NCBI GenBank assembly: GCA_905182905.1
Contig: CAJJDH010000013.1
Location: forward strand, 89,474-153,473
Length of the DNA: 64,000 nucleotides
Direction of reading: 5' to 3'
Source: a marine gamma proteobacterium HTCC2089
Lineage (GTDB): Bacteria > Pseudomonadota > Gammaproteobacteria > Pseudomonadales > Azotimanducaceae
Shown: one piece after another, positions 8,852-17,632 of the stretch
How the letters are laid out: every line of letters begins with the position of its first letter
Position numbering within the stretch: position 1 is the first letter of the stretch
The notes under the pieces: generated by a model
What the model was told of the DNA's origin: nothing
Database searches by the model: none
Seen by the model: only the letters and a program-made list of their open reading frames with translations
Position numbers and translations under genes: made by a program

Positions 8852-9283
8852 ATGTCAGCCCTATGTAAACGTATCAGCAGCGCAAGAAAAAAAGCAGGTC
8901 TCACTCAAGAAGCCTTGGCTGACCGACTACAAATAACTCGCGCGGCATGTAGTCATTGGGAACAGGGAATTTCCAACCCCTCAGCCAAAAACCTAATAAT
9001 GCTCTGCCGGATACTAGAGGTTAACCACGAATGGCTAGTCCTTGGACAAGGGGAAATGTATGCGCGTATTGCTGAAACCGCGCAAGGGTCAAGGAACAAG
9101 CCGGGCGACCTCCAAACAGGAGAAGGTCGTGGCGAGTACAAACGGGCTATGGTGAGAACAGACCGTGAAACAGTTCAATTTTCAGAAATGTTCTTCGCAT
9201 TATCGAAAACTCAGCGCAAAGTCATAATTGATATGCTGAACCTGCTCACATCAAAGAAATCCGCAAAACGTAAATCCAACTAA
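8852..9283 (+). CDS. XRE-family HTH transcriptional regulator
   Basis: 144 residues from the ATG at 8852; the frame runs back to 8597 but that would read through the inverted repeat and the T-arm fragment. The Cro/C1-type helix-turn-helix occupies about residues 5-62: ISSARKKAGLTQEALADRL, then the recognition helix ITRAACSHWEQG, then NPSAKNLIMLCRILEVN. The C-terminal half is a short basic region with a helix (SKTQRKVIIDMLNLL), no peptidase motif. It resembles small phage-type repressors. No phage or toxin gene is adjacent; the downstream gene is a pseudogene, so this may be an orphan of a decayed element. Confidence 0.8.
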   Translation: MSALCKRISSARKKAGLTQEALADRLQITRAACSHWEQGISNPSAKNLIMLCRILEVNHEWLVLGQGEMYARIAETAQGSRNKPGDLQTGEGRGEYKRAMVRTDRETVQFSEMFFALSKTQRKVIIDMLNLLTSKKSAKRKSN

Positions 9284-9381
9284 TTTTTGGCGGCTACAAG
9301 CAACAAAAATAGCTTCCAAATAAAGCCAATTCGATGTGGCGCAAAATCGAAATCTGTTTACCAAAAGAAAACACCACAAGC

Positions 9382-10128
9382 ATGGTGCAGTTTAGTGACA
9401 CGGTTTACGTAGGCTTAAAATTTTGCTGCGATAGCCTTTCACTGCTCCCCGGCCCTCAACTTAATCGGCGTACATCCTTCGCTCATGGCCTTCGCTCATG
9501 GCCTTCGCTCGGGCGGCGCTAAAACCTCAAGACATCCATCTATACCAATGCCAAGCATGGGCAAAGTTCACGAGGGAGGCAGATTACACTCAACCACTAC
9601 ACAGGGATTTCGCCAACCACACGCTCACCGTATCCAGCGAAAACCCAGCCAACAACAGTGAGGCCATTCTTTGTTACTTCAGTGATGTAGGCGAAGCGCA
9701 TGGTCCCATGCACTATGTTACTAGGTCCGACAGCAATGCGATTGCAGGACCTGAAGCGGCTTTTTCAACTGACCCTGCTTTACAGCAAAACTCTTGCCCC
9801 TATGCCGGTCTAGCGCCACACCTGCTGGCAGTATCTTCCCGTACGGTATTGATATTTATCATCGCGGCACCAATCTAACTGCAGGATACGGTCATCGTTA
9901 CGCGGTAATGGCATGCTTTAAAGCCGCGGAGAATGATCGGCATGCGTGGCCATTCCACAACACCCAAACTTGTCCAATGTCTTGGACAACACCACACCAG
10001 ACAAACTCACTTGTTTTGGTGTTGCGCCGCCGGGAGATGGGTTCTGGACGAAGGTAACACTAGACAGGGCTAAGGTAAGGTATCCAAACTGGGATGTAAC
10101 CCCTTATCAAGATGCGCTAGAGAACTAA
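9382..10128 (+). pseudogene. Broken phytanoyl-CoA dioxygenase (PhyH) family gene
   Basis: Fe(II)/2-oxoglutarate dioxygenase remnant spread over three frames. One frame (from about 9500) carries ALKPQDIHLYQ and the iron motif HRD (QPLHRDF). The second (about 9840-9950) carries PYGIDIYHRGTNLT and the distal histidine in GYGHRYAV. The third (about 9955-10128) carries PQHPNLSNVLDN and APPGDGFWT. At the 5' end, removing two 13-bp units of the tandem repeat at 9476 joins the upstream frame to RAALKPQD in phase. So there are at least three frame disruptions. The exact 5' end is uncertain. Confidence 0.75.
9476..9510 (+). repeat. 13-bp tandem repeat (2.7 copies) inside the PhyH pseudogene
   Basis: CCTTCGCTCATGG occurs at 9476-9488 and 9489-9501, followed by a partial copy CCTTCGCTC at 9502-9510. 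Two extra units add 26 bases and shift the frame, consistent with replication slippage as one inactivating event. Confidence 0.85.
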
Positions 10129-10146
10129 CTGGCTGGTTGCTACCGG

Positions 10147-11103
10147 TCAGCTAGCAGGCCATAGCCATCGCAAAGTCTCGGCGAACAAAGCCCCACCGTG
10201 CCTAAGGTTGTGTCCGCCTGTGCCAAATTCAAATTGATATTCATAGCCTGCAAATTCTAAGGCCGATGCAATCTGTTGATTGGCTAAAGGCCAGCTACCT
10301 GTGACAATCTGCGCGTCCATTTCACCACTTTGTAAGAACACTTTTAGGTCCTTACGCTCAGTGCTACGAATAAGATACGGGTAGTTATGCCCGCCGCGAA
10401 TATTAGTGAATGAGCCACAATGACTGATCACATTGCCAAACTCATCCGGCCTATGCCACGCGGCATTAAAGGCACAAATACCGCCGCTAGAAATGCCGCA
10501 TATTCCTCGGTTAGATGGGTTTTCGCTCAAATTCAAACCCAACTCCTTAGTAACAAACGGCAGTAGTTCTTGGCATAAAAATTCTACGTAGTTAGGGGTA
10601 CAAGAATCATACTCAAAACTGCGCTGTTGGTTCGCGATAGGGTCTGGACGAGCATTTTTCGTGACTACTATACCCTTAGGTATACCGGGGTTAACAAACA
10701 CTGCAACCGTAGCTGGGATAGCGCCAGTGGCAATCAAGTTATCCAACACGTTAGCCGCGCGAACACTGCCTTTGCTGCTCAGATAACCATCACCGTCGTT
10801 AAACACTAACAAGTTCTCTGGGCGAGCATTAGCACTCCTCAAAGCAGGCACATAAACCGAGAACTTGCGCTGGGCCTGGGGATAGAACCTACCCTCGGAC
10901 CAATCACGAAAAACATGCACCAGACCTTTCTCTACACCCGCAACCTCAAAGGCCTCTGGGCAAGGATGGTAATGCACATCTCCTGCGGTATTGAGAGCCT
11001 GTAGGATTTCAGCATTGGCCCGACCGTTCACTTGGAATTCGAAACTATGGTGATCGCCCCAAGCTTTATCTAAACCAAGTGCTTTAAATGTTTCTAAAAG
11101 CAT
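10147..11103 (-). CDS. Esterase of the Fes/enterochelin-esterase-like alpha/beta-hydrolase family
   Basis: 318 residues. The alpha/beta-hydrolase nucleophile elbow is GISSG at 203-207 with Ser205, the catalytic histidine is in GTGGHNLRHG near 298, and an aspartate in QSGEMDAQ is the likely third member. FNDGDGYL and FVNPGIP are family blocks. No signal peptide, so cytoplasmic. The ATG at 11103 has a strong GAGGAGC site. Without siderophore genes nearby, enterobactin hydrolysis should not be assumed; many relatives are esterases of unknown substrate. It lies 34 bases downstream of the serine hydrolase and is probably in one leftward operon with it, the transporter and the acetyltransferase. 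Confidence 0.85.
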   Translation of the reverse strand: MLLETFKALGLDKAWGDHHSFEFQVNGRANAEILQALNTAGDVHYHPCPEAFEVAGVEKGLVHVFRDWSEGRFYPQAQRKFSVYVPALRSANARPENLLVFNDGDGYLSSKGSVRAANVLDNLIATGAIPATVAVFVNPGIPKGIVVTKNARPDPIANQQRSFEYDSCTPNYVEFLCQELLPFVTKELGLNLSENPSNRGICGISSGGICAFNAAWHRPDEFGNVISHCGSFTNIRGGHNYPYLIRSTERKDLKVFLQSGEMDAQIVTGSWPLANQQIASALEFAGYEYQFEFGTGGHNLRHGGALFAETLRWLWPAS

Positions 11104-11137
11104 AAATGCTCCTCAAATCTAAATCCGCTCCTCGACC

Positions 11138-12415
11138 TTATTCAACCAACGCCTGATAAACCCGCGCACGTAGCTCACGTCGAATCGGGTAAGTAGAAGA
11201 CGGTATCAACTGCGTAAAGAAAACCACGAACAGATCTTCCACTGGATCAATCCAAAAGAATGTACTGGCAGCCCCGCCCCAGTGATGCTCACCTTTGGAG
11301 GTGATAATGGATGCCGTTGGCGGATCTAGTACCACGGCAAAACCTAGACCAAAACCAATACCATCGTAACTGGTCTCACTCCAAACCGGTTGCCCCATAG
11401 CCGCCATATCGCAGTCGTTTGGTAGTTGATTAGTGCGCATAAAACGCACTGTCGTTGGGCTTAGTAGCCGCGCGCCGTCTAGTTCACCACCGTTCAGCAG
11501 CATCTGGCAAAAACGTCCATAGTCTCCGATACTGCCAACCAAACCGCCGCCGCCAGAATCGGACGTTGTTGTTTTGAAATACCGTGACTTACCCGACCCC
11601 TCTTGGAGCGTTAAACCACGCTGCTCAACCTTTGCTAAATCAAGGCCCGCTTTACCGACACTGCTCATATCCACACCATTAGCAGGACCGTACAAGGCGG
11701 AAAAACGATTCTGATTTTCAGCTTTAACTTGAAAGTCTGTGTCATGCATTTGTAGTGGTGTGAAAATCCGCTGCTGCAGAAAATCAGCTAAACGCATACC
11801 CGACCAAACTTCCACAAGACGACCTAATACGTCTGTGGAGACACTGTAATTCCACTGGCTGCCCGGTTGAGAAATCAATGGAATCTTAGCTAACCGATTA
11901 ACGACATCGGCAAGGCTATCTTTATAGCTTATAAACTCAATGTCTTGGGTCCGATATTCCGCGTCCACAACATTGCTTTGCATAAAGCCGTAGGTCAGCC
12001 CCGAAGTGTGTGACAACAGGTGCTTCACGAGCATGGGGCTGGTTTGCGCCTCCGTCTCATCTAGGCTGGCATCACCACCGCGCCAAACAGGTGTTGTAGC
12101 AAATTCAGGGATATATCTAGCAACGGGGTCATCTAGCTGAAAGCAGCCCTGTTCGTAGAGCATCATTGCAGCGACTGAAGTGATGGGTTTGGACATAGAG
12201 AATATCCGCACCACACTGTCTTGGCTAAATGGCTTCGCTATTTCCTTATCCGCAAAACCCGCAGCTTCCAGATAAGAAATTTTACCTTGGCGACCAATCA
12301 TCACACTAGCGCCGGCTAAACGTTCGCCACTAACCTGCTCTTCTAGCCATTGCGTAACTCGCTCTAAACGCTCTTCACACATACCCACTAACGATGGATG
12401 CACTTGCTCTAACAT
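11138..12415 (-). CDS. Serine hydrolase, beta-lactamase/EstA family (class C-like)
   Basis: 425 residues of the Beta-lactamase (PF00144) fold. The nucleophile motif SxxK is Ser73-Met-Ser-Lys76 in FSMSKPITS, and the second motif is a tyrosine in WNYSVSTDVLGR, as in family VIII esterases where YxN is replaced by YSx. The third-motif region appears as KGEHHWGGAASTFFW. There is no signal peptide, which argues for an intracellular esterase rather than a secreted beta-lactamase. The ATG at 12415 has an AAGGAAG site. Its neighbours are an esterase and a GPH-type transporter, so uptake and hydrolysis of an ester or glycoside conjugate is a reasonable inference. Confidence 0.87.
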   Translation of the reverse strand: MLEQVHPSLVGMCEERLERVTQWLEEQVSGERLAGASVMIGRQGKISYLEAAGFADKEIAKPFSQDSVVRIFSMSKPITSVAAMMLYEQGCFQLDDPVARYIPEFATTPVWRGGDASLDETEAQTSPMLVKHLLSHTSGLTYGFMQSNVVDAEYRTQDIEFISYKDSLADVVNRLAKIPLISQPGSQWNYSVSTDVLGRLVEVWSGMRLADFLQQRIFTPLQMHDTDFQVKAENQNRFSALYGPANGVDMSSVGKAGLDLAKVEQRGLTLQEGSGKSRYFKTTTSDSGGGGLVGSIGDYGRFCQMLLNGGELDGARLLSPTTVRFMRTNQLPNDCDMAAMGQPVWSETSYDGIGFGLGFAVVLDPPTASIITSKGEHHWGGAASTFFWIDPVEDLFVVFFTQLIPSSTYPIRRELRARVYQALVE

Positions 12416-12506
12416 CGAACTTCCTTACATTTTTAAAACTAAAATCTCGCTTCCACAAAAAATTTTACCAAGTGGCCCTGCAAGTAACTATCGCTCACCA
12501 ACGCGC

Positions 12507-13976
12507 CTATTGCTGGGGTAACTGAGCCTGGATAACCGCGAGCTTTTCTTTGGATAACGAGTATTGACTGAGTAGATACACCGGTAGAAAAAAGAAACAA
12601 GGTATTAACAGACCGTCAACAACGCCCAAAGTAATTAGAGTATCCGCGCCAACTTCTCCAGGCGTAGCTTGCGTTGGAAACGCAATAACATGCTCAAGCA
12701 ACAACCCGCCTACAAATAGTCCAAGGCCCGCAGTGGTCTTACTGGCAAAACTGAACGCGGATGCAAAAACGCCTTCTTGACGGCGGCCCACCAACAATTG
12801 CTGTTCGTCAACCATGTCGGGCAACATTGCCACCACCATGACCGAGAACAGTGTTACAAAGAACATTTGAATACAAGTGAACAGCACCAACAATGGCAGC
12901 AATTTGGGGTCGCCATTAGCTGGCCAAACATCAGTGAACCGAAAAGACACTTTTGTCACCAACGTAATAATCAATAGCACCAAACAAACAACAGCAATAT
13001 CACGCTTACCAAAACGGTTTTGTAGGGAGCGAGTAATAGCAAACGCTACAAACGCAAAAACGATGGACAGACCAAGCCAGCGCAGATCTTCGCTACGCAG
13101 CTCCCAAAAATAGGTATTCATATATATATCAAATACAGCGCCAGTGCCTGCCGTTGCAAAAAAAGTCAGCGAGACGAAAAAAAACAAGCGGAAGTTCTTG
13201 CTCGCAAAAGCAAACCGAATTTCTGTTAAAAACAACTGCAAATTGAGTGGCGTGGGGTCAGTAGGCTGACGTAAATAGGGGATCTGGTCGCGCGTAAAGT
13301 GTGTGGTAATGGTTGCCCAAAGCATCACTAAACCAGCTAACCAAAAAGCAAGTACAGGATAGTTATTGGCATCTAGCTGACCATAACTCTCGCCGATGTC
13401 TTGCATTACAAATGAATAAACAAGAACCTGAAAAGCAATGCCGCCAACCCACGCCATGGCAACACGATAAACAACAATACTGGTACGTTCTTCGTAGTCG
13501 TCGGTCAGCTCTGCAGACAGCGCTGCCCACGGTACAACATAAAGAGTAAACGCTAACCGCGCGGCGACGGCCCAAAAGCACAGCCATGCGAGCAATGCTT
13601 GCTGGCTTTCCCAGTTTGGCGGAGAGAAGAGGCAAAATAAAGATATGCCTAACGGCAGAATTGCCATGTACATAAATAGATGGCGACGCCCCAGACTAGG
13701 AAACAGGCGCGGCTTAAAGTTATCGGAAATAGCGCCCATCAGCGGGTCGGTAATGGCATCAATGATGAGCGTAACCGCCAGCACCAATGACACCCAACTT
13801 GCAGACAAACCTAGAATTTGCGAGTAGTAGAGCAACAAAAATGTATTGAAGACAAATTCTTTATAGTTGCCTGGCATTGAACCCACGCCATGGGCCAACT
13901 TAGTCTCTATCGATACTCGCCCCAACCTGTCTTCGGGTCGCAGATACTCAGCGGGATTATCTAGCTTACTAGTCAC
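12507..13976 (-). CDS. GPH-family (MelB-like) MFS transporter
   Basis: 489-residue integral membrane protein with about 12 hydrophobic segments. The N-terminal KLAHGVGSMPGNYKEFVFNTFLLLYYSQILG and the AITDPLMGAISDN loop are typical of glycoside-pentoside-hexuronide:cation symporters. Relatives import sugars or sugar-like conjugates with H+ or Na+. The start is a GTG (13976) lying five bases after the stop of the acetyltransferase gene with no clear Shine-Dalgarno site, so translation is probably coupled. The substrate is unknown; the linked hydrolases may act on the imported compound. Confidence 0.87.
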   Translation of the reverse strand: MTSKLDNPAEYLRPEDRLGRVSIETKLAHGVGSMPGNYKEFVFNTFLLLYYSQILGLSASWVSLVLAVTLIIDAITDPLMGAISDNFKPRLFPSLGRRHLFMYMAILPLGISLFCLFSPPNWESQQALLAWLCFWAVAARLAFTLYVVPWAALSAELTDDYEERTSIVVYRVAMAWVGGIAFQVLVYSFVMQDIGESYGQLDANNYPVLAFWLAGLVMLWATITTHFTRDQIPYLRQPTDPTPLNLQLFLTEIRFAFASKNFRLFFFVSLTFFATAGTGAVFDIYMNTYFWELRSEDLRWLGLSIVFAFVAFAITRSLQNRFGKRDIAVVCLVLLIITLVTKVSFRFTDVWPANGDPKLLPLLVLFTCIQMFFVTLFSVMVVAMLPDMVDEQQLLVGRRQEGVFASAFSFASKTTAGLGLFVGGLLLEHVIAFPTQATPGEVGADTLITLGVVDGLLIPCFFFLPVYLLSQYSLSKEKLAVIQAQLPQQ

Positions 13977-13981
13977 ACTGA

Positions 13982-15238
13982 TCAGTAATGGTCAGGGCAG
14001 TGAGGAGCGTATTGGGTAGCCATCAAGCGGTCTAGTCGAGTAATTGCAGAGGCGTCACCGTCAATCAACCCCCAATTAGCCAGATCTCGAGCTCGATACA
14101 TACCACAAAATAAAGACGTTAGGCTTTTCACAGATAAAGTTACATCTGCGCTTTTGCTACTCGCCGCAACGCTGGCTTTAGCACCTCCCTCTTCAGTGCT
14201 TAGGCGCCAACAGCCATTATTCCATTTCGCCAAATCGTCGCCAGCAACGCCAATATTGATATCCGCTTCTACATCGTAACCGCGCTGAGACAGCGCGCCA
14301 GCCACATCCACAATGCGCCACCAACTGGCTTCAGTATCTTGACTGTGGAGCATTCTGGGTTCTTGGAATAATGCCAATGCAGGATCGTCCATAGGCGCAT
14401 TGGCCCAAGTAACACGCCCGACCAAGTCATGCTTACCGATAAACCGCCAAAGACTTTGATAGGAGGCTAAATCTAACCACGCAAAGTCACGGATTTTTAT
14501 TTCTTGAGCGCGCGCCCGATTATCAACTAGGTTGGCTCGCAAGGTGTAAACAACATATCCAAGGGGTGCGTGAAGAGAACCGGCTATGGCAATATAAACG
14601 GGGCCATCAGGAGTGGTTTCATCTAAGGTACTATTCAGCCAAAGCGACTTACCCCGATGTAGGTAGCCTGTGCGTTGGGCAATAAAGTTTTTATATACCT
14701 CACGCGCCGCATCCAACCCCTGAGCCGGGGTATATCGGTTCACTACAGGCTGCGTCAACGCAGCATTTGCGGGATCCGCAGCCAGCTGAATATCAACCGT
14801 GTCTACGGCATAGTTTCTATTTAGACCAGCATGGGTAAAACCATAACGCTGATATATAGCAGCTTGAGAGGCCCAAAGCCCGGCAATGGTCTGGCCGCGA
14901 TCTCTTTGCTCAGCAAACGCCCTAGTCATAATTTTGCGTAGCAGGCCCATGCGTCGATATTCAGGACGCGTACCCACCGTTGAAATACCTGCCATAGCCA
15001 TAGCCTTGCCGTTTACCCGAGTGGTAAAAGGGAATGCACAGAATGATGTGGCCATGGTGGCTTGATCTTTATCAGTGCGAACAGCGTCATCAAATGCACA
15101 AAGGGTCCACTCAGCTTTAGTGCTAGTGGCGACAACATTATCTTCGCCGTCGCCAAAAGCACCCGCGTAGGAATAGGAGCCCATCAATCCAAGCTGGCCC
15201 ATCTCTTCATCTTTGGCAGGCCTAATATCAAATTCCAA
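13982..15238 (-). CDS. Eis-like GNAT N-acetyltransferase
   Basis: About 418 residues of the Eis architecture: an N-terminal GNAT domain (LEFDIRPAKDEEMGQL, then the acetyl-CoA loop in VGTRPEYRRMGLLRKIM), a second degenerate GNAT domain and a C-terminal sterol-carrier-like domain. The C-terminus after DKY-type positions ends APHCPDHY, i.e. a free carboxylate used as general base in Eis is plausible. Start: TTG at 15238 has GGGGAG six bases upstream and opens directly on the conserved strand; a TTG at 15256 is the alternative. Relatives acetylate amines on aminoglycosides or proteins; no specific substrate can be given. Confidence 0.82.
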   Translation of the reverse strand: MEFDIRPAKDEEMGQLGLMGSYSYAGAFGDGEDNVVATSTKAEWTLCAFDDAVRTDKDQATMATSFCAFPFTTRVNGKAMAMAGISTVGTRPEYRRMGLLRKIMTRAFAEQRDRGQTIAGLWASQAAIYQRYGFTHAGLNRNYAVDTVDIQLAADPANAALTQPVVNRYTPAQGLDAAREVYKNFIAQRTGYLHRGKSLWLNSTLDETTPDGPVYIAIAGSLHAPLGYVVYTLRANLVDNRARAQEIKIRDFAWLDLASYQSLWRFIGKHDLVGRVTWANAPMDDPALALFQEPRMLHSQDTEASWWRIVDVAGALSQRGYDVEADINIGVAGDDLAKWNNGCWRLSTEEGGAKASVAASSKSADVTLSVKSLTSLFCGMYRARDLANWGLIDGDASAITRLDRLMATQYAPHCPDHY

Positions 15239-15286
15239 AATGTACTCCCCAATCAACTTCTACAAAACGGCTTAGTTCTTAAGGCT

Positions 15287-16336
15287 TTAGCGTTGTGCGG
15301 TCTTTTCGGCTATTGCTTCACTTTCTAACAAACGCGCACCACGCAAGATATTACCCATGGCATAGTTTCCTTCATGGCAAGCATACTCATAAACCTTACC
15401 TTGGGATGCTTGCCAGACATAAGCACCACTCCAAGGCTGAGTCCACGCGGTGTCGTCTTTAACCGTGAAGTCATAAAGCAGGTCGCCATTTTCTTGTAAC
15501 GTAAAACGCTCAATCAAATAGAGATTTTCATCGCCTCCATACAGACCTGTTTGATTACGGAAGTTAGTGGTCTCAACCACCAAGGTATCACCTTCCCATC
15601 GACCAATTGCATCGCCCAACCACGTGCGATGGCTAGCTGGGCCATGCTCGGCGTTCATACGAATAATCCGGGCATCGTGGACCATCTCTAGAAGAATCAT
15701 TATATGATCTTCAGTCTGCACAATGCGCTTATAGTTGTTGTATAACCCGGGCAAACTGGGAGGGCCGGCACTAAAACCAAGTAAGCAACGTTCGGCTAAC
15801 GCCAAATCTTCAGGGCCATCAAAAGGGCCATGACCACCCTTCTTCAGCCAAGACGCAGTACCATCATTGGTATAAGCAAACGAACTGAAGTTGTCCGCCA
15901 TAGCTTGCATGCCGCGAGGCGTCATTGCCGGCTGCCGGCCATTTGCAGGAGCGTAGACTATGGATGTTCTAATTTGACCGTTAAGTTCAGAGACATCACT
16001 GCCCGGGTCAACCCAAAACGTGTTGTAACCACCTACTCCGCCAGCACCAAAGCCATGCTGACCGTCACCGCCACTGGGCGGTGCTTCACGGTTAGGATCG
16101 CTGACTTTGTCTGCATCTGATTGCAGCAAGCCACTCATCTTTTTCAGCACTTCAGCCTCGGCGCGAGTCATAAATTTCTTATCGCCCAGCTCTTTGGGGC
16201 GATTCAGTGGGGTCAGTGTGCCGCTGTCATAAAAGCCGGATAAGTCAGGTTGACCCGAAGCAGTACGCTTAATATCAGCCTGCGCTAAGCAAGCAGCGAA
16301 CAAACAGCCTAAAACTAAAACAAACTTTTTATACAT
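15287..16336 (-). CDS. Secreted protein of unknown function
   Basis: 349 residues from the ATG at 16336 with a GGAGAG site. A Sec signal peptide is clear: MYKKFVLVLGCLFAACLAQA, with cleavage likely after AQA. The mature protein begins KRTASGQPDLSGFYD and continues with TLTPLNRPKELG, RTWLGDAIGRWEGDTLVVET and FTLQENGDLLYDFTVKDD. The last two blocks are common in uncharacterised secreted proteins of marine Gammaproteobacteria; I know of no assigned activity. Gly-rich HGFGAGGVGGYNTFW lies near the middle. The frame extends upstream to 16414 but that part reads through an ATAGGG repeat and is not credible. About 48 bases separate it from the acetyltransferase downstream. Confidence 0.75.
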   Translation of the reverse strand: MYKKFVLVLGCLFAACLAQADIKRTASGQPDLSGFYDSGTLTPLNRPKELGDKKFMTRAEAEVLKKMSGLLQSDADKVSDPNREAPPSGGDGQHGFGAGGVGGYNTFWVDPGSDVSELNGQIRTSIVYAPANGRQPAMTPRGMQAMADNFSSFAYTNDGTASWLKKGGHGPFDGPEDLALAERCLLGFSAGPPSLPGLYNNYKRIVQTEDHIMILLEMVHDARIIRMNAEHGPASHRTWLGDAIGRWEGDTLVVETTNFRNQTGLYGGDENLYLIERFTLQENGDLLYDFTVKDDTAWTQPWSGAYVWQASQGKVYEYACHEGNYAMGNILRGARLLESEAIAEKTAQR

Positions 16337-16344
16337 ATCTCTCT

Positions 16345-16362
16345 CCCTATCCCTATCCCTAT
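16345..16362. repeat. Hexanucleotide CCCTAT x3
   Basis: Three exact copies of CCCTAT (ATAGGG on the coding minus strand) lie immediately upstream of the ribosome binding site of the secreted-protein gene. Copy-number change here would alter the distance to the promoter but not the frame. Confidence 0.8.
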
Positions 16363-16591
16363 CACAAGTTGCACTCATGTTGAGCAAAGCCCATCTCCTG
16401 AGCTTACCGCTCAAAGGTGCAGTGTAAAAGGTGGGGAGTAAAGGTATGAGAATCTGTCAATTCCGAGTTTGGGCATCTAGCGGGCCATGAATAAGGGTTT
16501 GGGCCTGTTTATTGCTGGTCTGTGATATGCCAAAGATTTTCAAAGGACAACAAAGCAGGTCTACTGCCTTTGGACGCTCTTAAATCGACAA

Positions 16592-17234
16592 TTATGCCAG
16601 CACCCTTATTCGTCCAATTCTGCCATTGCCATCATCGAATGGGTGAATCAATTCAAATTGGGCATGCAATACCGCTGCCTGAACAATTGGGTCTAATGAA
16701 GCATCAAGCTGATTTGACGAATCTATAAACTGTTCGAGAAGCTCTTGTAATACAACTGGGGGCGGCGGGACGTATGTAGCTTTGTCTATTGTACAACCTC
16801 GAGGGCCAATCCAGTTTTGAGTCCCTCTAAATTGCCCAGGATTTTTATCTTGTCCACCGGCACCTTGCATCAGGTTTTCATGCATTTGCCTAAGCAAGTG
16901 GAGGGATAGGGGACCAGCTCCCAATTTCTGCCCTGCTGTTCGCAGTGTGTTTCGATAATTTAGTATTTCTTGTATGTCAGCATATTTTCCTAGCTTGAAC
17001 TCCTCACCCGCGATGTTGGTAGAGTTCATTAGCTGTGGCAACAGTCCCCTCTATTTTTGAGGATAACTCTGCTTCTTTCATGACTGAAGGGGATAACATA
17101 ACGTCAGGGTTTATTAGGCTTTCCGGTAGTCCGTCATACCTAGCTAGCGTCGCGTTGGCCTTACCAATTAGTGCCACTATAGACCCTAAGTCTATGTTTT
17201 TATTTGAGAATATGCCCTGATATTGAATACTCAT
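16592..17234 (-). pseudogene. Fic-domain protein, frameshifted and C-terminally truncated
   Basis: Fic proteins transfer AMP from ATP to target hydroxyls. The N-terminal part (from the ATG at 17234) ends in the inhibitory-helix-like SSKIEGT followed by ATANELYQHRG and a TGA. A one-base shift near 17004 restores EEFKLGKYADIQEILNYRNTL and runs on to the catalytic HPFDDGNGRIGR. The frame then stops six codons later, so the usual ~120 residues after the motif are missing. The total is about 215 residues against roughly 370 expected. The single-base shift could be a sequencing error, but the C-terminal loss is real in this sequence. Confidence 0.8.
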
Positions 17235-17251
17235 TTTTGTATCCTGTATCC

Positions 17252-17312
17252 GACACTAATACATTTGTATATGTTATTCACCGCTTCCATCATACACAAA
17301 TGTATTGGTGTC
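17252..17312. promoter_or_regulatory. 22-bp near-perfect inverted repeat upstream of the fic remnant
   Basis: Arms 17252-17273 and 17291-17312 match at 20 of 22 positions around a 17-base spacer. Each arm also contains a smaller near-palindrome, ATACATTTGTAT-like, so there are probably two binding sites for a dimeric regulator. It is 18 bases from the fic start and 39 bases from a small rightward open frame, so it could control both. No regulator gene with an obvious link is adjacent. Confidence 0.6.
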
Positions 17313-17351
17313 CATTCGCGGCGCTGCTAGGTTCCAGAATATATAGGAGCA

Positions 17352-17582
17352 ATGAAGGATCCTCATAAGGGAACAAACACCTGCCTCGACGAGTACTTTG
17401 CCCTTGAACCAATAGAGACCCTCGCTCGGCAGCTGTTAGGAGAGAACGTCCCTCTATTTTACCTTTACACTAAACCCGACAATCATAATGCTGATACCAA
17501 CGCGAATGGCACTAAGCCCCATAAGCTTACAGATTCAGGCATAGTGTTAATGAACGATTACTTGAATCAAGTCACGACATAA
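17352..17582 (+). CDS. Small open reading frame, possibly coding
   Basis: 76 codons beginning at an ATG with AGGAGC just upstream, though the spacing is short. The product is hydrophilic, with an N-terminal LDEYFALEPIETLARQLLGE helix and an Asn/Asp/Lys-rich middle. I recognise no family. It is divergent from the broken fic gene across the inverted repeat and upstream of the NIPSNAP gene. It may be a genuine small protein or chance. Confidence 0.3.
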   Translation: MKDPHKGTNTCLDEYFALEPIETLARQLLGENVPLFYLYTKPDNHNADTNANGTKPHKLTDSGIVLMNDYLNQVTT

Positions 17583-17632
17583 CTAAAAATCAGCAAACTG
17601 GTACAAATCTCCCATCCAACACAGGCACTAAA

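Noticed and set aside
13313..13635. Overlapping frames on the opposite strand of the GPH transporter
   Set aside because: Their Gln/Arg/Cys-rich composition is an antisense shadow of a membrane protein gene.
16337..16591. Continuation of the Fic gene or another protein beyond 16592
   Set aside because: One minus-strand frame gives a short plausible peptide (DLRASKGSRPALLSF...), but it is too brief and unlike Fic C-termini to call.
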